A stretch of 64,000 nucleotides of DNA from Homarus americanus (GCF_018991925.1 NW_024748849.1:124001-188000), one strand, 5' to 3'; numbered from the stretch's first letter, positions 18,073 through 30,915 are shown. Translations and numbers: made by a program. The notes: a model not told the origin generated them from the sequence alone.

Positions 18073-18656
18073 GTTACAGCAGGTACAGGAAATCACTTAC
18101 AGCTAACAATAGGAGGAACTACATTATTATTTACCTTCCTGTAAATATGGAAGTAGAAGAACGTCTGTAGGGAGGGAGGTAGGTCATCAGTAAAGTCGGC
18201 ATACAAATTACAAATGGCTCAGCATGTACTGGACTATGGAAAGCATAAAATTATCATGTATGTAAGCAACCGTATAGTTTAACATGCATGCAGACACACA
18301 GTAGTTCACCACGTACTGTACATCACAACGCAAATATACAATTCGGTGTATATATATACGAAACATGTATAAACTTTACCAGGTATATACACAATGCAAG
18401 TATCCACTGTACATAGAGTATGCAGGTATATAGTGTACACAGACCGTACAGGTATACAGTGTACATAGACGGTACGGGTATACATGTATAGTATACATAA
18501 ACCGTGTAGGTATACAACCAATGTCCTATACAAAGAAATTGTTTGAAAGGAAATAATAAGCAGAATGTTGTTGTTCACAGGAGCCACGAGTGTGGAAATC
18601 CCGGTCTAAGCTAAGGAGTCCTACACAACATACCAAGTCCTTCCCTGCAGAGTTAA

Positions 18657-18857
18657 TCACCATCTATTAAGTCTCTGATTCTTGTTTTTCATTCGACTTC
18701 TGAACTGTAATAAATTATGGTCACTGTAAACTTCAATTCTCTGGTAGGTGTTGCCAAGATACATGTTAAACTTTTCCAGTGCCATAAGTAGAGTCACAGC
18801 TTCTTTCTCTATTGTAGAGTAATTCCATTGCACCAGCCCCAACATCACTGGTAACAC
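18657..18857 (-). pseudogene. Ty3/gypsy-type LTR retrotransposon RNase H fragment
   Basis: A 66-codon run shows NYSTIEKEAVTLLMALEKFN, IEVYSDHNLLQF and KNQRLNRW, the signature of gypsy RNase H. No other pol domains or LTRs were found next to it. Confidence 0.8.
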
Positions 18858-19227
18858 ATATCACACTACATCCTTGACCACCGAAGGGTCAAGACGTACC
18901 TGGCGCTCCTCTCGGAGCAGCCAGGTCAACTGTTAAGTTGGCCCATACCAACCCCCTCCCCTGAACCCTCCTCCCCACCGGAATATCAACAAGTTCTCGC
19001 CAGAAGTTACAATTTCATTTAGGAAAAGAACGGAACCAGTGTTAAACAGAGGTGAACAGTGCTTAAGTCAGTGAGAACAACTCAACAGTAACAGTCGTAC
19101 CCAAGTTAACCTTCACACAGTGAGGTCCCAGGTACCTAGTGATAACGGCCCCCGCGAGACCCAACAACAACCACCGATGTGTTAATCCGTCTACGATAGG
19201 AAGGCCTGGGACCAAACCTCACTCATA

Positions 19228-19540
19228 TAACACCATCTGTGAGGGAATTACTACACCACATGTCCCTCATAACACCATATGTGAGGGAATTACTACACCA
19301 CGTGAGGTCCCTCATAACACCATCTGTGAGGGAATTACTACACCACGTGAGGTCCCTCCTATAACACCATCTGTGAGGGAATTACTACACCACGTGAGGG
19401 AATTACTACACCACGTCAAGTCCCTCATCACACCATCTGTGAGGGAATTACTACACCACGCGAGGTCCCTCATAACACCATCTGAGGGAATTACTACACC
19501 ACGTGAGGCCCCTCATAACACCATCTGCGAGGGAATTACT
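19228..19540. repeat. About 45-bp minisatellite
   Basis: Seven to eight imperfect units (core GAGGGAATTACTACACCACG, with CCCTCATAACACCATCTG). Each unit contains both GAGGGA and TCCCTC, so the array can pair with itself. Confidence 0.93.
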
Positions 19541-19667
19541 ATTCATTTATGTCCAATGTATATTTTCAGCCTTCGGGCTGCAGAATTTTTTCAATAAACC
19601 GTTAATTATTATTATTATATATTTTACTTACGAACCATTCAAAATCCTGTCTTTGCCTAGTCCAGTT

Positions 19668-19745
19668 CAACACGACTTCAGTCCATCTGGCAGTCGAACC
19701 CGAGGCCTCCATCATCCACAACAGGTACCTTGCCAGTGAGCCACC
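19668..19745 (-). repeat. tRNA-derived SINE-like fragment
   Basis: The minus strand has an A-box-like GGTGGCTCACTGGCA and a B-box-like GGGTTCGACTGCC about 40 bp apart. It does not fold into a full tRNA, so a tRNA-derived SINE head is the better reading. Confidence 0.4.
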
Positions 19746-19754
19746 GAATCCAGG

Positions 19755-19996
19755 TAAAAAAGTCACAGGTAAAAAAGTCACAGAAAAAAAGTCACAGGAA
19801 AAAAAGTCACAGGGAAAAAAAGAAAAGTTAACTATCGAATTCTCACATTTTTTAAGGTTAATATGTCAATCAGTTTCAGTAAAGGAATATGCAGAACTGA
19901 TGGTAACCTAACCTAACCTTTATTACTGGCCACCATAAATTAATTGGGACTTTTTTCCTAGCCAAAATTGTGACTTTTTTCCTGTGACTTTATTGC
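19755..19996. repeat. AAAAAGTCACAG repeats with inverted copies (fold-back)
   Basis: About five direct copies of AAAAAAGTCACAG at 19757-19830 face two inverted copies (GTGACTTTTTTCCTGTGACT) at 19968-19992. The word GAGCCACC occurs on both outer sides (about 19738 and 20003). Confidence 0.6.
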
Positions 19997-20489
19997 CGAC
20001 CACCGAGCCACCATACTGTGTTGAATAGTATATACACCAGTGTCAACATTAGATCGGGTCAAAAAGGGCATACATATTTTAAATTGCCATTTAGAATTTG
20101 TAATAGTCTAGAAAAGTTGCTCCTATATAAAGTTTATCAAACTCCAACATATGGTATTAGTCTTGTATTATTACGGTAAAAGATGGCACCAATTTGCAGC
20201 CCTTAACTAATACTACGTAGATCTATCCATACTATTAATACTGAAATGTGCTTCTTAATTTGGGTTACTTGATCAACAAACACCTTTCCCTCAATACCAA
20301 TATTTTGTTCTTTTTTCCATCAGTATATAATACAGTTATCTCTTATTTTTCCTCTTCAGTGTACAACAGTTTACATTACCCATCATCTCTGACGTTTGCC
20401 TCGAGCTGCTGGAGGCTGCCCACCATTCGTGCCTCCACACTCGCCTATTATATTTTTCTAAGTCGCGCATTTTCACCTACATGAAGGCG

Positions 20490-20660
20490 CCAATTCATGA
20501 AATAAGTGTTAACAAATTATGTTTGATGAATAATGTTCACTTCTTTGATAACTGCCTTGCTCACAAGCCACGAGAGATGAAGCGCTGGTCAGAGGAAAGG
20601 TCGAATGAAATTGACCTTTTGGACTGGCCATCTAAATCTCCAGGTCCATATTCAATAAGT
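20490..20660 (+). pseudogene. Tc1/mariner-type transposase fragment
   Basis: Encodes HFFDNCLAHKPREMKRW...NEIDLLDWPSKSPGP, matching the second catalytic Asp region (DNxxAH) and the WPxxSPDLNP block of DDE transposases, here with SPGP. No inverted ends recognised. Confidence 0.6.
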
Positions 20661-20739
20661 TTCTTTCAGTTAAACAATACAACTTTTCCTTTACCCAAGA
20701 GAATAATAATGTTGTATTTTATTGAAACATTTAATATCA

Positions 20740-21350
20740 CAAATATAATATTGTATAGGGCCATTGCTTGTGTGAAGCGATTGTGGCGAAGTGATTTTGG
20801 TGATGGTTAAGTGATTGTGGTGATGGTGAAGTGATTGTGGCAAAATGATTATGGTGAAGTGATTGTAGTGATGTACTTAAGTATTTAAGTGGGTGAAAGG
20901 AATCAATAGAGGAGATATAGATAAAGTTCTTATAATATCCGAGCAGGATAGGACTCGTAGCAACGGATTTAAATTGGATAAATCCGTGGCTCCGAGTCCT
21001 ATCCTGCTCGGATACTACAAGAACTTTATCTATATCTCCTTTATTGATTCCTTTCACCCACTTAAATACTTCTATCTTATCTCCCAGCACTCTTCGTCTT
21101 TCTAGGGAATGCAAGTTTAGTTTATTTAACCTATCTTGATATGGAAGGTTTCTAAGTCCCGGAATCACTTTCGTCATTCTTCTCTGCACCGACTTCAGTG
21201 AATTGATATCCATTCTATAATAAGGGCACTAGAACTGAACCGCATAATGGAGGTGCAGCCTGACTAGCGCAAGATATAGTTGCAATAAGACCTCTGCACT
21301 CTTATTACTTACACCTCTAGATATAAAACCTAATACTCTGTTTGTAATGG
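20740..21350 (-). pseudogene. LINE 3'-end fragment with internal fold-back
   Basis: Minus strand encodes LKSVQRRMTKVIPGLRNLPY, RLNKLNLHSLERRRVLGD and VFKWVKGINKGDIDKVL, the terminal part of a Jockey/CR1-type RT protein. The segment is followed by an inverted copy of itself. Confidence 0.8.
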
Positions 21351-21359
21351 CCCATGTTT

Positions 21360-22500
21360 CATAAACATAAGAATTATATAAATGGGTTAATTACATTTGA
21401 TTTATATACCGATTCATCCCCTGTAACTTTCCACTGGCAATGAGGTGACATGTTCAATGCACGTGATAAGGTGTGCCCACGGGAAGCTGCGTCATACTAT
21501 TGTTACGAGTGAGCGTTCCATCGTTGGTTGTGGATTCCCAACGTGAACGTCTTTTGCTTGTGAAGTCATTTCTGCCGCGTCCGCTCGCTTTGTTTATTTT
21601 AGTATGGGCCCGGCAGTGTTTAGTTAAGTACAGAGTATCTCCTTTCTTATTGTACAGTATGTTTCTAGTGGTATAACGTGTAAACCTTGCTCGACTTTTA
21701 TAACACCAAGTATAGTATTATTTGTGAAAGATTATTGTTAATCATATTTTGGAGATCCACGGAAAATAACTTATTTACGAGGTTTCGTGTGGTGGATAGA
21801 CCAGGTTGTTCATGGTAGTTTCTAGACTAAATAAGTCTTTACTTTTGTGTTCATTATTTTGTCACTCGGTTGAGTCATTTATTTGATCAGATTTAACTTG
21901 TATTTGTTTATTTTTGTACATACTGATATATTTATTTTATTGATTATTTGTTAATATACTCTGTTATTACAACTACTGCATGTATTTCAATATACCCCAT
22001 AGTAATGAGGTGATAATTTGGTGGGATCTATTCCTGGACCTATAGTACAAAGTGTAATTTGTGATATTGTTACACCCTTAAGAGGCCCAAGGGTCGTAAC
22101 ACTATGCTGAGTAAAGGCATAAAGTAGCCGGCTCCTGGCCACCTAAAGCGGGCAGTAGCTCCATATCCTTGACTAGAGGAAGACGTTATTTGAGAGCCGA
22201 AGTGGATGGCTCCGTCTTCCCTCGAGGGAGGACGACGACGACGTGTCTATTCCGTTCTCCCTCGATGGGTCACTACTCAGTCTCACTCACAAACTTACAT
22301 CGAACGGACGTTGATTCACGTCTGTTTACATAGACGCCGTCCTTTCTTATCACACTCATAAATAGTGGAACTTACGGTTGATCTACACTCAGGAATTATA
22401 CAAATAATACTTTTTAATAAAAGAAGAAACTTCAATTGGGTTTCGTTACTAAAGCCTAATAATAATATACATGAACCAACCTGGTTAACTTTGACTTAAC
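21360..22500. other. No gene seen; possible LTR-like sequence
   Basis: No coding support. 22070-22480 begins TGTTACACCCTTAAGAGGCC and later has AATAAAAGAAG and a GTTAC near its end, which could be a solo LTR, but no second copy is present here to prove it. Confidence 0.3.
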
Positions 22501-22504
22501 TAGC

Positions 22505-23005
22505 CGGTTCATGTTTGCCTTATTTCGAACATTAACACAGTTTTCTAGGCCGTAGGTCCGCGCTTCCAGGTACCCCTAAGTCTCTTTCACACGTCGACTT
22601 CTCTTGGTTGATGCGGTTACGGCTGTATATATTGACAGTATTTGTTCTTCCAATATTAAGTACGCTGCACTTGCTGGTGTTGAATTTCATTTGCCATTTT
22701 ACTGACCACTCCTGCAGTTTATTTAAATCCTTCTGTAGTGCATTTGCATCCTTCCCTGAATTAATCTGCTGCCCTATTTTGGTGTCATCCGTAAACTTAC
22801 TTATGTCACTGCTGATCCCAGTATCTAGGTCGTTTATGTAGATTATGAACAAGAGTGGGCCCAGTACTGACCCTTGGGGAACCCCACTGGTTACACGGCC
22901 CCACTCAGATTTAACACCATCTACTCTGACCCTCTGTGTTCTATCGGTAAGCCATGATTTTATCCAATTTAAAAGTTTCCCCTCGATACCATGAGCCTGA
23001 AAGTA
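22505..23005 (-). pseudogene. LINE reverse-transcriptase core fragment
   Basis: Encodes GIEGKLLNWIKSWLTDRTQR, VTSGVPQGSVLGPLLFIIYINDL, the catalytic block as FTDDTK (the usual form is FADD), and WQMKFNTSKCSVLNIGR. It breaks after CERDLGV. Jockey/CR1-like; the only RT core in the window. Confidence 0.9.
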
Positions 23006-23254
23006 TGAGGAGCTGGTTGATGGCTGTGCGCGAGTTGATTTATGTGGTGAGGCAGGAACGCAGGCTACAACCACATATTTTGGCTAACCTTTTTCCTGAT
23101 CCAGTGGTGCAGGTAGCTGCAACAATTGGGGTGAGACAGAGTTGCAACTGACTGCCCAATATATTGGGTTTCGCCTTAGTAGCCTGTCCATCTTGCATTG
23201 CCTTCATCCTCCGGTGTAGTCATTGGGTTCCCGTGTTAAGAACATAAGAACATG

Positions 23255-24150
23255 AAAATGGAGGAAACTGCAGCGGGCCAATTGGCCCATACTGGGCAGT
23301 TTCATTTACACCCAACCCCTATCGCTCATATATCCATCCAAACTATATTTGAAGCTATCCAGCGTATTCGAGTTAATGATGATATTTGGTAACTTGTTCC
23401 ACTCATCCACTACTCTATTTCCAAACCAATGTTTACCCATCTCGAGGCTAAATCTAAATTTGTCAAATTTAAAACCATTGTTCCGAGTTCGCTCCTGGTT
23501 GGATAATTTGAGTACCTTTGTTATATCACCTTTGTTTAGCCCAGACTTCCATTTATAAACCTCGCTCACATCGCCCCTCACTACGTCTCTCGAGGGAGTG
23601 CAAATTAAGATGTTTTAACCTGTCATTGTACTTAAGGTTCCTAATGTCTTGTCATTCTCCTCTGAATTCTTTCTATGGATTCTATATCCATCCTATAGAA
23701 CGGCGACCAGAAGTGAACTACGTAATCCAAGTGAGGTCTCACAAGCGCAAGAAGTGAGTTTTACGATAATCTCGCTAGTCTTGTAACTAACACTCCTTTG
23801 TATGAACCCAAGTACGCTGTTAGCGTTGTTTCGAGCAAATACACATTGTTGTCTTGGTTTAAGATTCCTACTAATCATTACTCCTAAATCTTTCTCACAG
23901 TCTGATTCCTCTTTAACAACGTTGTTCTTCTGATATCTGGTTTCTGTTTACATCTCTTAGGCTAAGTACTTTACATTTATCCACATTAAATTCATCTGCC
24001 ATTTTCAGACCATGCGAAAATTTTGTTTAGATCTTCCTGCAGTTTTGCGGAGTCCTCGTCAGATTGATTACACACCCGATTTCAGTGTCTTCAGCAAATT
24101 GACTTATGTTTCTGTCTACGCCTATATCTATGTAGTTTATGTATATAATA
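23255..24150 (-). pseudogene. LINE RT C-terminal and 3' region
   Basis: Minus-strand frames spell, with several breaks, the end of the catalytic region, LKPRQQCVFARNNANSVLGF, YKWKSGLNKGDITKVLKL, GNRVVDEWNKLPNIII and SFKYSLDGYMSDRG. Same family as the neighbouring fragments. Confidence 0.85.
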
Positions 24151-24159
24151 AACAGTAAT

Positions 24160-24415
24160 TGTCCAATACCTCATTCACACCATCCATGCTTCAGTCACAC
24201 CACCTCAGGCACATCCTCATTGCCTCAGCTACTTCATACTTGCCACTGTGACATCATCCATGCTTCAGTCACATCACTCGTGCTTCATTCACCCTACCCA
24301 TACCAAAGTCACGCCATCCATGCCTCGGTCACACCAACCATGCCTCGGTCACACCATCCATGCCACAGTAATACCACCCCAGCCCATGCTTGAGTCACAC
24401 CGTTCATGCCTCCGT
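24160..24415. repeat. Degenerate CCATGC-TCAGTCACAC repeats
   Basis: About ten imperfect units of 18-24 bp (core CATCCATGCCTCGGTCACAC). Shortly afterwards there is a (CTA)n/(CCA)n stretch to 24520. Confidence 0.85.
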
Positions 24416-24568
24416 CAAGCCACCCACACCAGCACTACTACTATCACTGCTACTACTACTTCCACTACTATTACCATGACCGAGATAACTACCAACACCA
24501 CTACCACTCCACCACCACAGAAAACGCAGCAGCCGGTCCAGCCTCCCCTGTGGCTATTCTTTCCTCAA

Positions 24569-24658
24569 GCCCCAGTGGCGCAATCGGTTAGCGCACGGTA
24601 CTTATATGACAGTGTCTGAGCAATGCCGGGGTTGTGAGTTCGAACCTCACCTGGGGCA
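24569..24658 (+). tRNA. tRNA-Ile (UAU), with intron
   Basis: Starts GCCCCAGTGGCGCAATCGGT and ends with the matching CTGGGGC plus A. The D arm (GCGC...GCGC), anticodon stem CGGTA/TGCCG, loop CTTATA with anticodon TAT, and T arm GTGAGTTCGAACCTCAC are all visible. Bases 24607-24622 sit after position 37 and are best read as a 16-nt intron, as in other animal tRNA-Ile(UAU) genes. A TTTT run a few bases downstream can serve as the Pol III terminator. Confidence 0.93.
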
Positions 24659-24664
24659 GCAGTT

Positions 24665-27600
24665 TTCTTCACCAGGTTGACTCCTTCAGAAGCGTGACCC
24701 ACGGCGTTGAGTCTAATCAAGTTTCCCCTTCCCTTAACCTTCCCACCGCGTTACCATGGCGACGCTTGACGGTGTGTAAAGGGGATTTGAGCCACCCACT
24801 ATTCTGCAGGGGTTAAATCGTCGTCTCCAAGGGGTTAAGATATCTTCCTGTGCAGGTTAGCAGCGCCCTGTAGCCCGGATAATTTTTCATGTCCATGTGT
24901 CGGCAATTACCGGCGGACTAGCTAATATTTTAAGAGGGAATTTGTCAGGTGCTGCGAGACCCCACTTCACCGTACTTGTGCAACCACGGAGGTCATCAGT
25001 GCACCAGGATTGATGATCTATGTCAGGTACAGGTGCCTTTACATGAAAGCAGCCAACCATCCTTTGGAGTTTTCGTCACTGAACGAACTTATTAACACTT
25101 CCAAAGAACCACTAAGTTGTGGTAACTAGAGTTATGACCTCACCTGACAAGGGCTACCACTACTGAAACCAGATTATGGGGGAGGGGTTAGTTAGGATAG
25201 GCGATCACACCCTGTAGGTGTGAGGTGTGGTGACAGGAGTTGTGACTTCACATGAAAAGAGTTACCACCAATGACACAATTTCGACAGACAAATAACCAG
25301 GGAGTTGATACACACAAATAAAGTTTTAAGGAGTCCATTTAACTCTTCCAATAAAAAAAAACTCGGAGAACAAAGTTCCTCAAAAAATTTATAACGTAAA
25401 GAAAAAACAAAATATCCGGACAAGTAAATCTCAAATCACTTGCCCAGGACAAGTAAATTTTCCACATAACTTGGACAACCAGAATTAAACCATCATCCTC
25501 AATGGGTTAAACCATTGTCTTCCGGGGGTGGTGTCTTCTAGGCGAAATGGTTTAAAAGTTAGAAATTGCCTTCTTTCGGGAGGTAATTAGCATAATTTAT
25601 GCTTTTACACCGGGCTACTTTCTTTAAATATTACCACCATCGAGTTTATACCAAGCTGAGTTGAGAGTTTAGTTGTGTATAAACAGTTCTTACTTTTCGA
25701 AGTCTTGTTATAAGTTTTATTCTAGATTTGCTACACATGTTAGTCTCCCGACAAATCAAAACCACTTAGAACAGGTATACGTACAACCACTTTAGCGACC
25801 TCACTACACTAAGGAACATGGCTGATCGTAACAAAGAATTCTTAAGGAAAATGATAGATTACTTTACAAAGCTTAGGATTATAAGGAATCTCTCGAGTAA
25901 TAAAAATCCAGGAATGAATGCGAGACAAGAGCTGCGCTGACACTGAACCACCACTAGGTGTTAACTGCCGTGGTTTAATCATGGACACAATTTGGGGTTT
26001 TATCTTGTTCATTATTATCCAAAATCTTATTTTGTTCTACACAAGCACTTCACCCATATACAAAACACACACAAACCCTTAAATTTACATAACGAAAACA
26101 GTGATATTACTGTGCTGTGTCAATACGGTGATCTGTCCCAAGTTTCCTGGTCTCTGTGGATTACCTTAATTTTCCCTTATTAAAAAATGTGTAGATGTGT
26201 CGGTGAAATTGAAGTTTCAATACCAATTGTATTTTACCAGAAATCTAGATTTTTATCGTGGCATTTGCTATGGTTCATTCGAATTTAACCTTCATTCCGT
26301 CGGAAACGGGTCGTTGTTGAATTATTTATAACCCCCCCAATAGAACCTGACCTAACCAATCAAAGAAACCTACCTAACCTTGCCTAACTTCCTAGCCAGG
26401 AGGATATAAACAGAAAGTACCCATTATGATATTTACGTGAATTTCCTACGTGAATTTACCATCTCGGTTATTATCCATTTGCAAAGGAAGTGGTATTAGA
26501 AAACAAATGGCAATTGACGAGACATAGCTTTTGGTGAACCCATAATTGTTCTAACCCATGGGAGTGAAGCTGCAATAATACCGATGTATGAAATATTATA
26601 AGAATGCTCGTTGTGTCATACTTTCTTAATGTGCACACACTTCGCATTCATAAGTGTTCGACAGCTGGATGTATTTATTTTAACACCATCAGGTTCCTGC
26701 GTTTCAGAACAGTTTAAATATTATTAACTTACGTCCGGCAGGTGTGAAGAGCAGCAAAGGAGCGCTGTACACCTTCACTCCACGTTTCGTCCGCTTCAAC
26801 TAATTAACAGTCCACGACTGTTAAGACTCCACACTAGTAACCCGGCGACTCTTCACTGGTCTGATCCAAAGTTATTCCACAGCTCCGAGACTCCGTGTCC
26901 TCCACACACTGAACCATCTCTAGTTGGAACAGATTTTCATATTCGTGGTGATGCACGTGACATGAAGTGTCACTACATTACATATAATAAAAACGACTAA
27001 CCTCTATAATAATATTTTACCGGATGGGTGACGCTGACATATTTGCTTTTTAGTAAGCTGACACCATAAGAAATTATTGATGGCTTCGAAAAACACGATT
27101 GAGAGTTCGACTCCCACATGCTGAACCTCCTACAGATCAAAACTCTGTTGTAGAAGACGTTCTTGTCACTGTTGTGATAATGAGGACGAGATACTACTTG
27201 TTGTGGGTCATTGACGGGAAAATGACAACCTGCGTAGATTCTGCCAGAGGTAATGGAGGACGGTTTTTACGCAACTGATCTACATAATTACTGATAGTTC
27301 TGACAGATGTGGCTTAAAGCTCGATTCAAGGTTCGACTCTTTGTTCTTAGAGTCTCAGTCACACAAAATTCTTGATATACAAGAACATTGTTACGAGTTG
27401 GGGATTTAGAATATAGTTAAGTCTACCCAGATCCCAACAGGCAACAACAACAACAAAAACAAAGACAATCATACTACAAAAGGGTTGACAAAGGATGCGA
27501 GTTTTTGTTGTGTATAATAAAGTACCATAAATTCCTTAACAAAATATTCAGCTTCTTATAAATTACCCTTAACCATACTTAACCTAATCATACACAACAT

Positions 27601-27980
27601 TGGCTTAACAGTATATTCATATGTATACAACATTAGGAAACAAGTCGACGTGGGAAGGCAATATAAGATTATAAAATACTCAAGTGCAGTGCTGAGATGG
27701 CTGACGAGTAAGGCTGAGTATTGAAGAAGATGGTAGGTAGTCACTATGCCGTAGGTTTCCAGGATAGGTGATCCTAGTGTGGTCACTTCTCAGAGTGAAC
27801 TGAACTGTCCTCGATCTGGAGCTGATGAGGAAGACTTGGAGGAGGTGACACAACAACCAGGATATGGAGAAGGGAAACCCCGGAGTGGTAACTAAGACTA
27901 GTCATACTCGGGTTTCGTCCCTAGATGGCGTTGCTCGTGGTGCTGGGTAGGTAGATCATAACAATAGATGGCGTGGTTCG
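24665..27980. other. Gene-free stretch between tRNA-Ile and a LINE relic
   Basis: No supported exon on either strand. Repeated short phrases (GGGGTTAA, AACCATTGTCTTCC) occur at 24820-24840 and 25505-25560. Two B-box-like words (GAGAGTTCGACTCCC near 27105, CAAGGTTCGACTC near 27332) suggest decayed tRNA-derived SINEs but no complete fold. Confidence 0.5.
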
Positions 27981-27989
27981 TAACAACAT

Positions 27990-29170
27990 AAAATTGAAGG
28001 ATACTGCAGCGTGCCTATTGGCCCATAATAGGCAGCTTTGTTTACCCAACCCTTATCACTCATATACCTGTCCAACCTATATTTGAAGCTTTCCAGAGTG
28101 TTCGAGGTCATGATAGTGCTTGGTAATTTGTTCCTTTCATCTATAACTCATTGCCACAGAGGCAGATCTAGAACCTCAAAGTGACCGACTTCCGGGCTGG
28201 GATTTTTGAGTGTATGGCTGAGGGGGGAGGGGGGGTTAAGTGTTAATTATTTCTCTATTAACTTTCCATTTACTTTCTTTAGTTTGTTACAAATACAGAT
28301 TTCAATGTTAGTGTGTGATATAAAAAAAATAATTAATTTTAATTGATGAATGGGATGCTTCATTATGTGTAATAATTGTGTATCTATCGATTTCTCTATT
28401 TATTTATATCATGCCTGTAGGAAAAGTAAAACACCCATAACTGTATCACACACTAATAATGTTTATTATGAAGAAACCTGACCACATACACTAGATCATT
28501 CTGTATGGTCTTCGTCAGCCAAACCAGTAGGCTATTTACTTGTTTCACGCCGATTTTTTTATATTTTGTTTAACTTACAACCATTGCTACGTGTTCACTC
28601 CTGGTTTCATAGTTTAAGAACCTTTGTGACATCGCTTTTATTTAATCCCATCTTCCATTTATAAACTTCAATCGGATTGCTCCTCACTCTACGTCTCACA
28701 AGAGAATGCAAATTCAGTTTTCTCAGTCTATCTCTACAGTATACTCAAGGTTCCAAATACGTGGGATTAACTTTGTCATCCTCTTAATTATTTATTATTA
28801 TTATTATTATTTATTTAATTTATTACACCACAAGGGCCAACAAGCCGTCACAAGACCACGTGGTCTTGATGTGAGTCATCTTCTTCAGAATGCTTTCTTG
28901 CTTCTAGGAAATCGGTATTCAATCTACATTACGGTGACCAATGCTGAAGTGCATAACACAATACACACGAGATAGTTTAAGGATAACCTCGCTTGTCCTG
29001 TTAATAATGCTCCTTGATATTATGAACTCTTATTACCTTATTCGCCTCATTTCGAACATAACCGCAGTCTTGATTTGTTTTTTTGGTTCCTGCTTATCAT
29101 TACTACTGAATCTTTCTCACATCGAAATTTCATGTCTAAGTTGTAGAAGTAATAGCTGGCTCCCGTTTCC
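27990..29170 (-). pseudogene. Highly decayed LINE 3' copy
   Basis: Nucleotide resemblance to 23255-24150 over several blocks (for example the segment around 28030-28130, and 28600-28760). An (ATT)n tract and foreign sequence interrupt it near 28795-28960. Confidence 0.65.
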
Positions 29171-29943
29171 ATTTCCTAACCTTTTTCACATATACGAGTA
29201 AATTGAAACTTAAATATTTTATTGACAATAAAAACTATTAACGTACATCAAAAGGACAGGATAGTATACTGCTCCCACCCTCACCTTTGCCATCCCTTTC
29301 TGGGGCTTGCAAAAGATTATAAATGTTATAACAATACACGGATTATTTTTACACCCATGAAATAGTTCATTTTGACATGAGCACTGTACTACATTAAAAT
29401 AACAGATATTATAATCTTATCCAACAAACTTGTTTCTTTAAAGAAGTGATCTAACTGTTCCTGTGTGGTTGGATGTTTTCACATCCTAATGTTGTAGTGT
29501 TATGTGCATCCCTAAGATGACACAGTTGACCCGCCCCTCCAGTAATATTTGTATCCCAATCTTAGTATCATTATAACAGTATCAACAGATGGTAAGTTAG
29601 TCCCGTAAGTTACACTAGTGTTTTGTAAAACAAAAATAATGCTGAAAACTCTCACTACATATCCCTTCTTGCTTTTCCCATTCCTCTCTTTTTCTTTTCA
29701 TTTCCCTATTTATCGTTTTAATACTTACATTGCTAACAATTTCTATATACTGTACATCTTACATAGACTGGTAAACGGAGTTGGTGGGGGTGGGGGAGTG
29801 GGTAGTGCTGGTGGTCGGCCGAACGGGTGGGGCGGGTGGGTATACAGATGGGTGGTCAGGCGGATGGGTGTTGGTAAAGGGGTGTTGAAAAAGCATATAC
29901 TGTAGTTCAAATTTATAACATCAAGTGTAAAGAGACACATAAT

Positions 29944-30026
29944 GTCAGGTTGGCCGAGTGGTCTAAGGCGCCAGACTTAAGTTCTGGTACTCGTAAGAGT
30001 GCGTGGGTTCGAACCCCACACCTGAC
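29944..30026 (+). tRNA. tRNA-Leu (UAA)
   Basis: Acceptor stem GTCAGGT/ACCTGAC, Leu-type D arm (TGGCCGAGTGGTCTAAGGC), anticodon stem-loop CAGA-CTTAAGT-TCTG with anticodon TAA, long variable arm ACTCGTAAGAGT, and T arm GTGGGTTCGAACCCCAC. No intron. A T-run (TTTTT) lies just downstream. Confidence 0.95.
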
Positions 30027-30354
30027 ACTTGACATTTTTGAAGGTAAGAGGGAGATGATGAACACCACGACTCTTGGTGCTGACCAACTGGGAGACATTG
30101 TGTGTGTGTGTTTGTGGACGGTTCCGAGTGTACGGTTTGCGGACGGTTTTCCGCAGGTTGGTGGGGGTTCTGACGGTTGTGTGTGTTTCTTCACACAGTC
30201 AAGAACACAGCGTTGGAGTGTGTGGCCATATGTATCTGACAACACAATTTACTTTTAGTTTTGTTCACATCTGTTCGAAGGATATTATACTGCCAAAGGT
30301 ACTTATATCCTAATCTTAGTCTAGCGATTACAACATCTTGTAATCTAGTGATCT

Positions 30355-30915
30355 TGTTGCTTGATACATGGAATGTCAGGACCCTTTTGGATACTGGCAC
30401 AAATGAGCGTCCTGAAAGAAGAACTGCCCATGTGACAAAAGAGCTGGCTAGATATAACATCGACATAACAGCCATTAATGATTCCCGGCTTCCAGACGAG
30501 GGTCGACTCACAGAACGGAGTCTGGCTTTACCTTTTTCTGGAAGGGTAAGCCTGCTGCGGAGAGAAACTGCATTTATGGAGTTGGCTTTGCCATCCGCCA
30601 ATGCATAGTACATCGGCTAACTAAAATGCCTGTTGGGATCAACGAGCGCCTCATGACGCTCAGAGTCCCACTGAATCACTCATGTCATGCCTTCTTTACA
30701 GGTGTATACGCCCCAACACTATGCAGAGGATGACATCAAGGAGGCCTTTTACGCCAACCTTGACAGTGCTAACCTTTATCCACAGAGAAGATAAGGTTGT
30801 ACTTCTAGGGGACTTCAATGCCAGAGTTGGTAGAGATGTTGACATGTGGCAGGGAACCATAGGGAGAAATGGACTAGGCAATTGTAATCCCACCGACCTC
30901 CTACTCCTCAGCTAG
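30355..30915 (+). pseudogene. RTE-clade LINE endonuclease relic
   Basis: Encodes TWNVRTLLDTGTNERPERRT, HVTKELARYNIDITAINDSR, a frameshifted GINERLMTLRVPL, and VVLLGDFNARVGRDVDMWQG...GLGNCNPTDLLLL. These are the conserved blocks of the APE endonuclease of RTE/craniofacial-development-protein-2-like elements, including GDFNARVG. At least two frameshifts. Confidence 0.88.

Noticed and set aside
20737..21213. 158-residue open frame as a host gene
   Set aside because: Its conserved part is the tail of a LINE RT protein and the rest is simple GTGATTGTGG repeat translation.
22070..22480. Solo LTR of a gypsy-type element
   Set aside because: Starts with TGTTAC and has an AATAAA, but no convincing matching end or second copy in the window; left only as a note.
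27080..27345. Two B-box-like sequences as tRNA genes
   Set aside because: GAGAGTTCGACTCCC and AAGGTTCGACTC resemble T arms, but no acceptor stem or anticodon arm can be formed around them.
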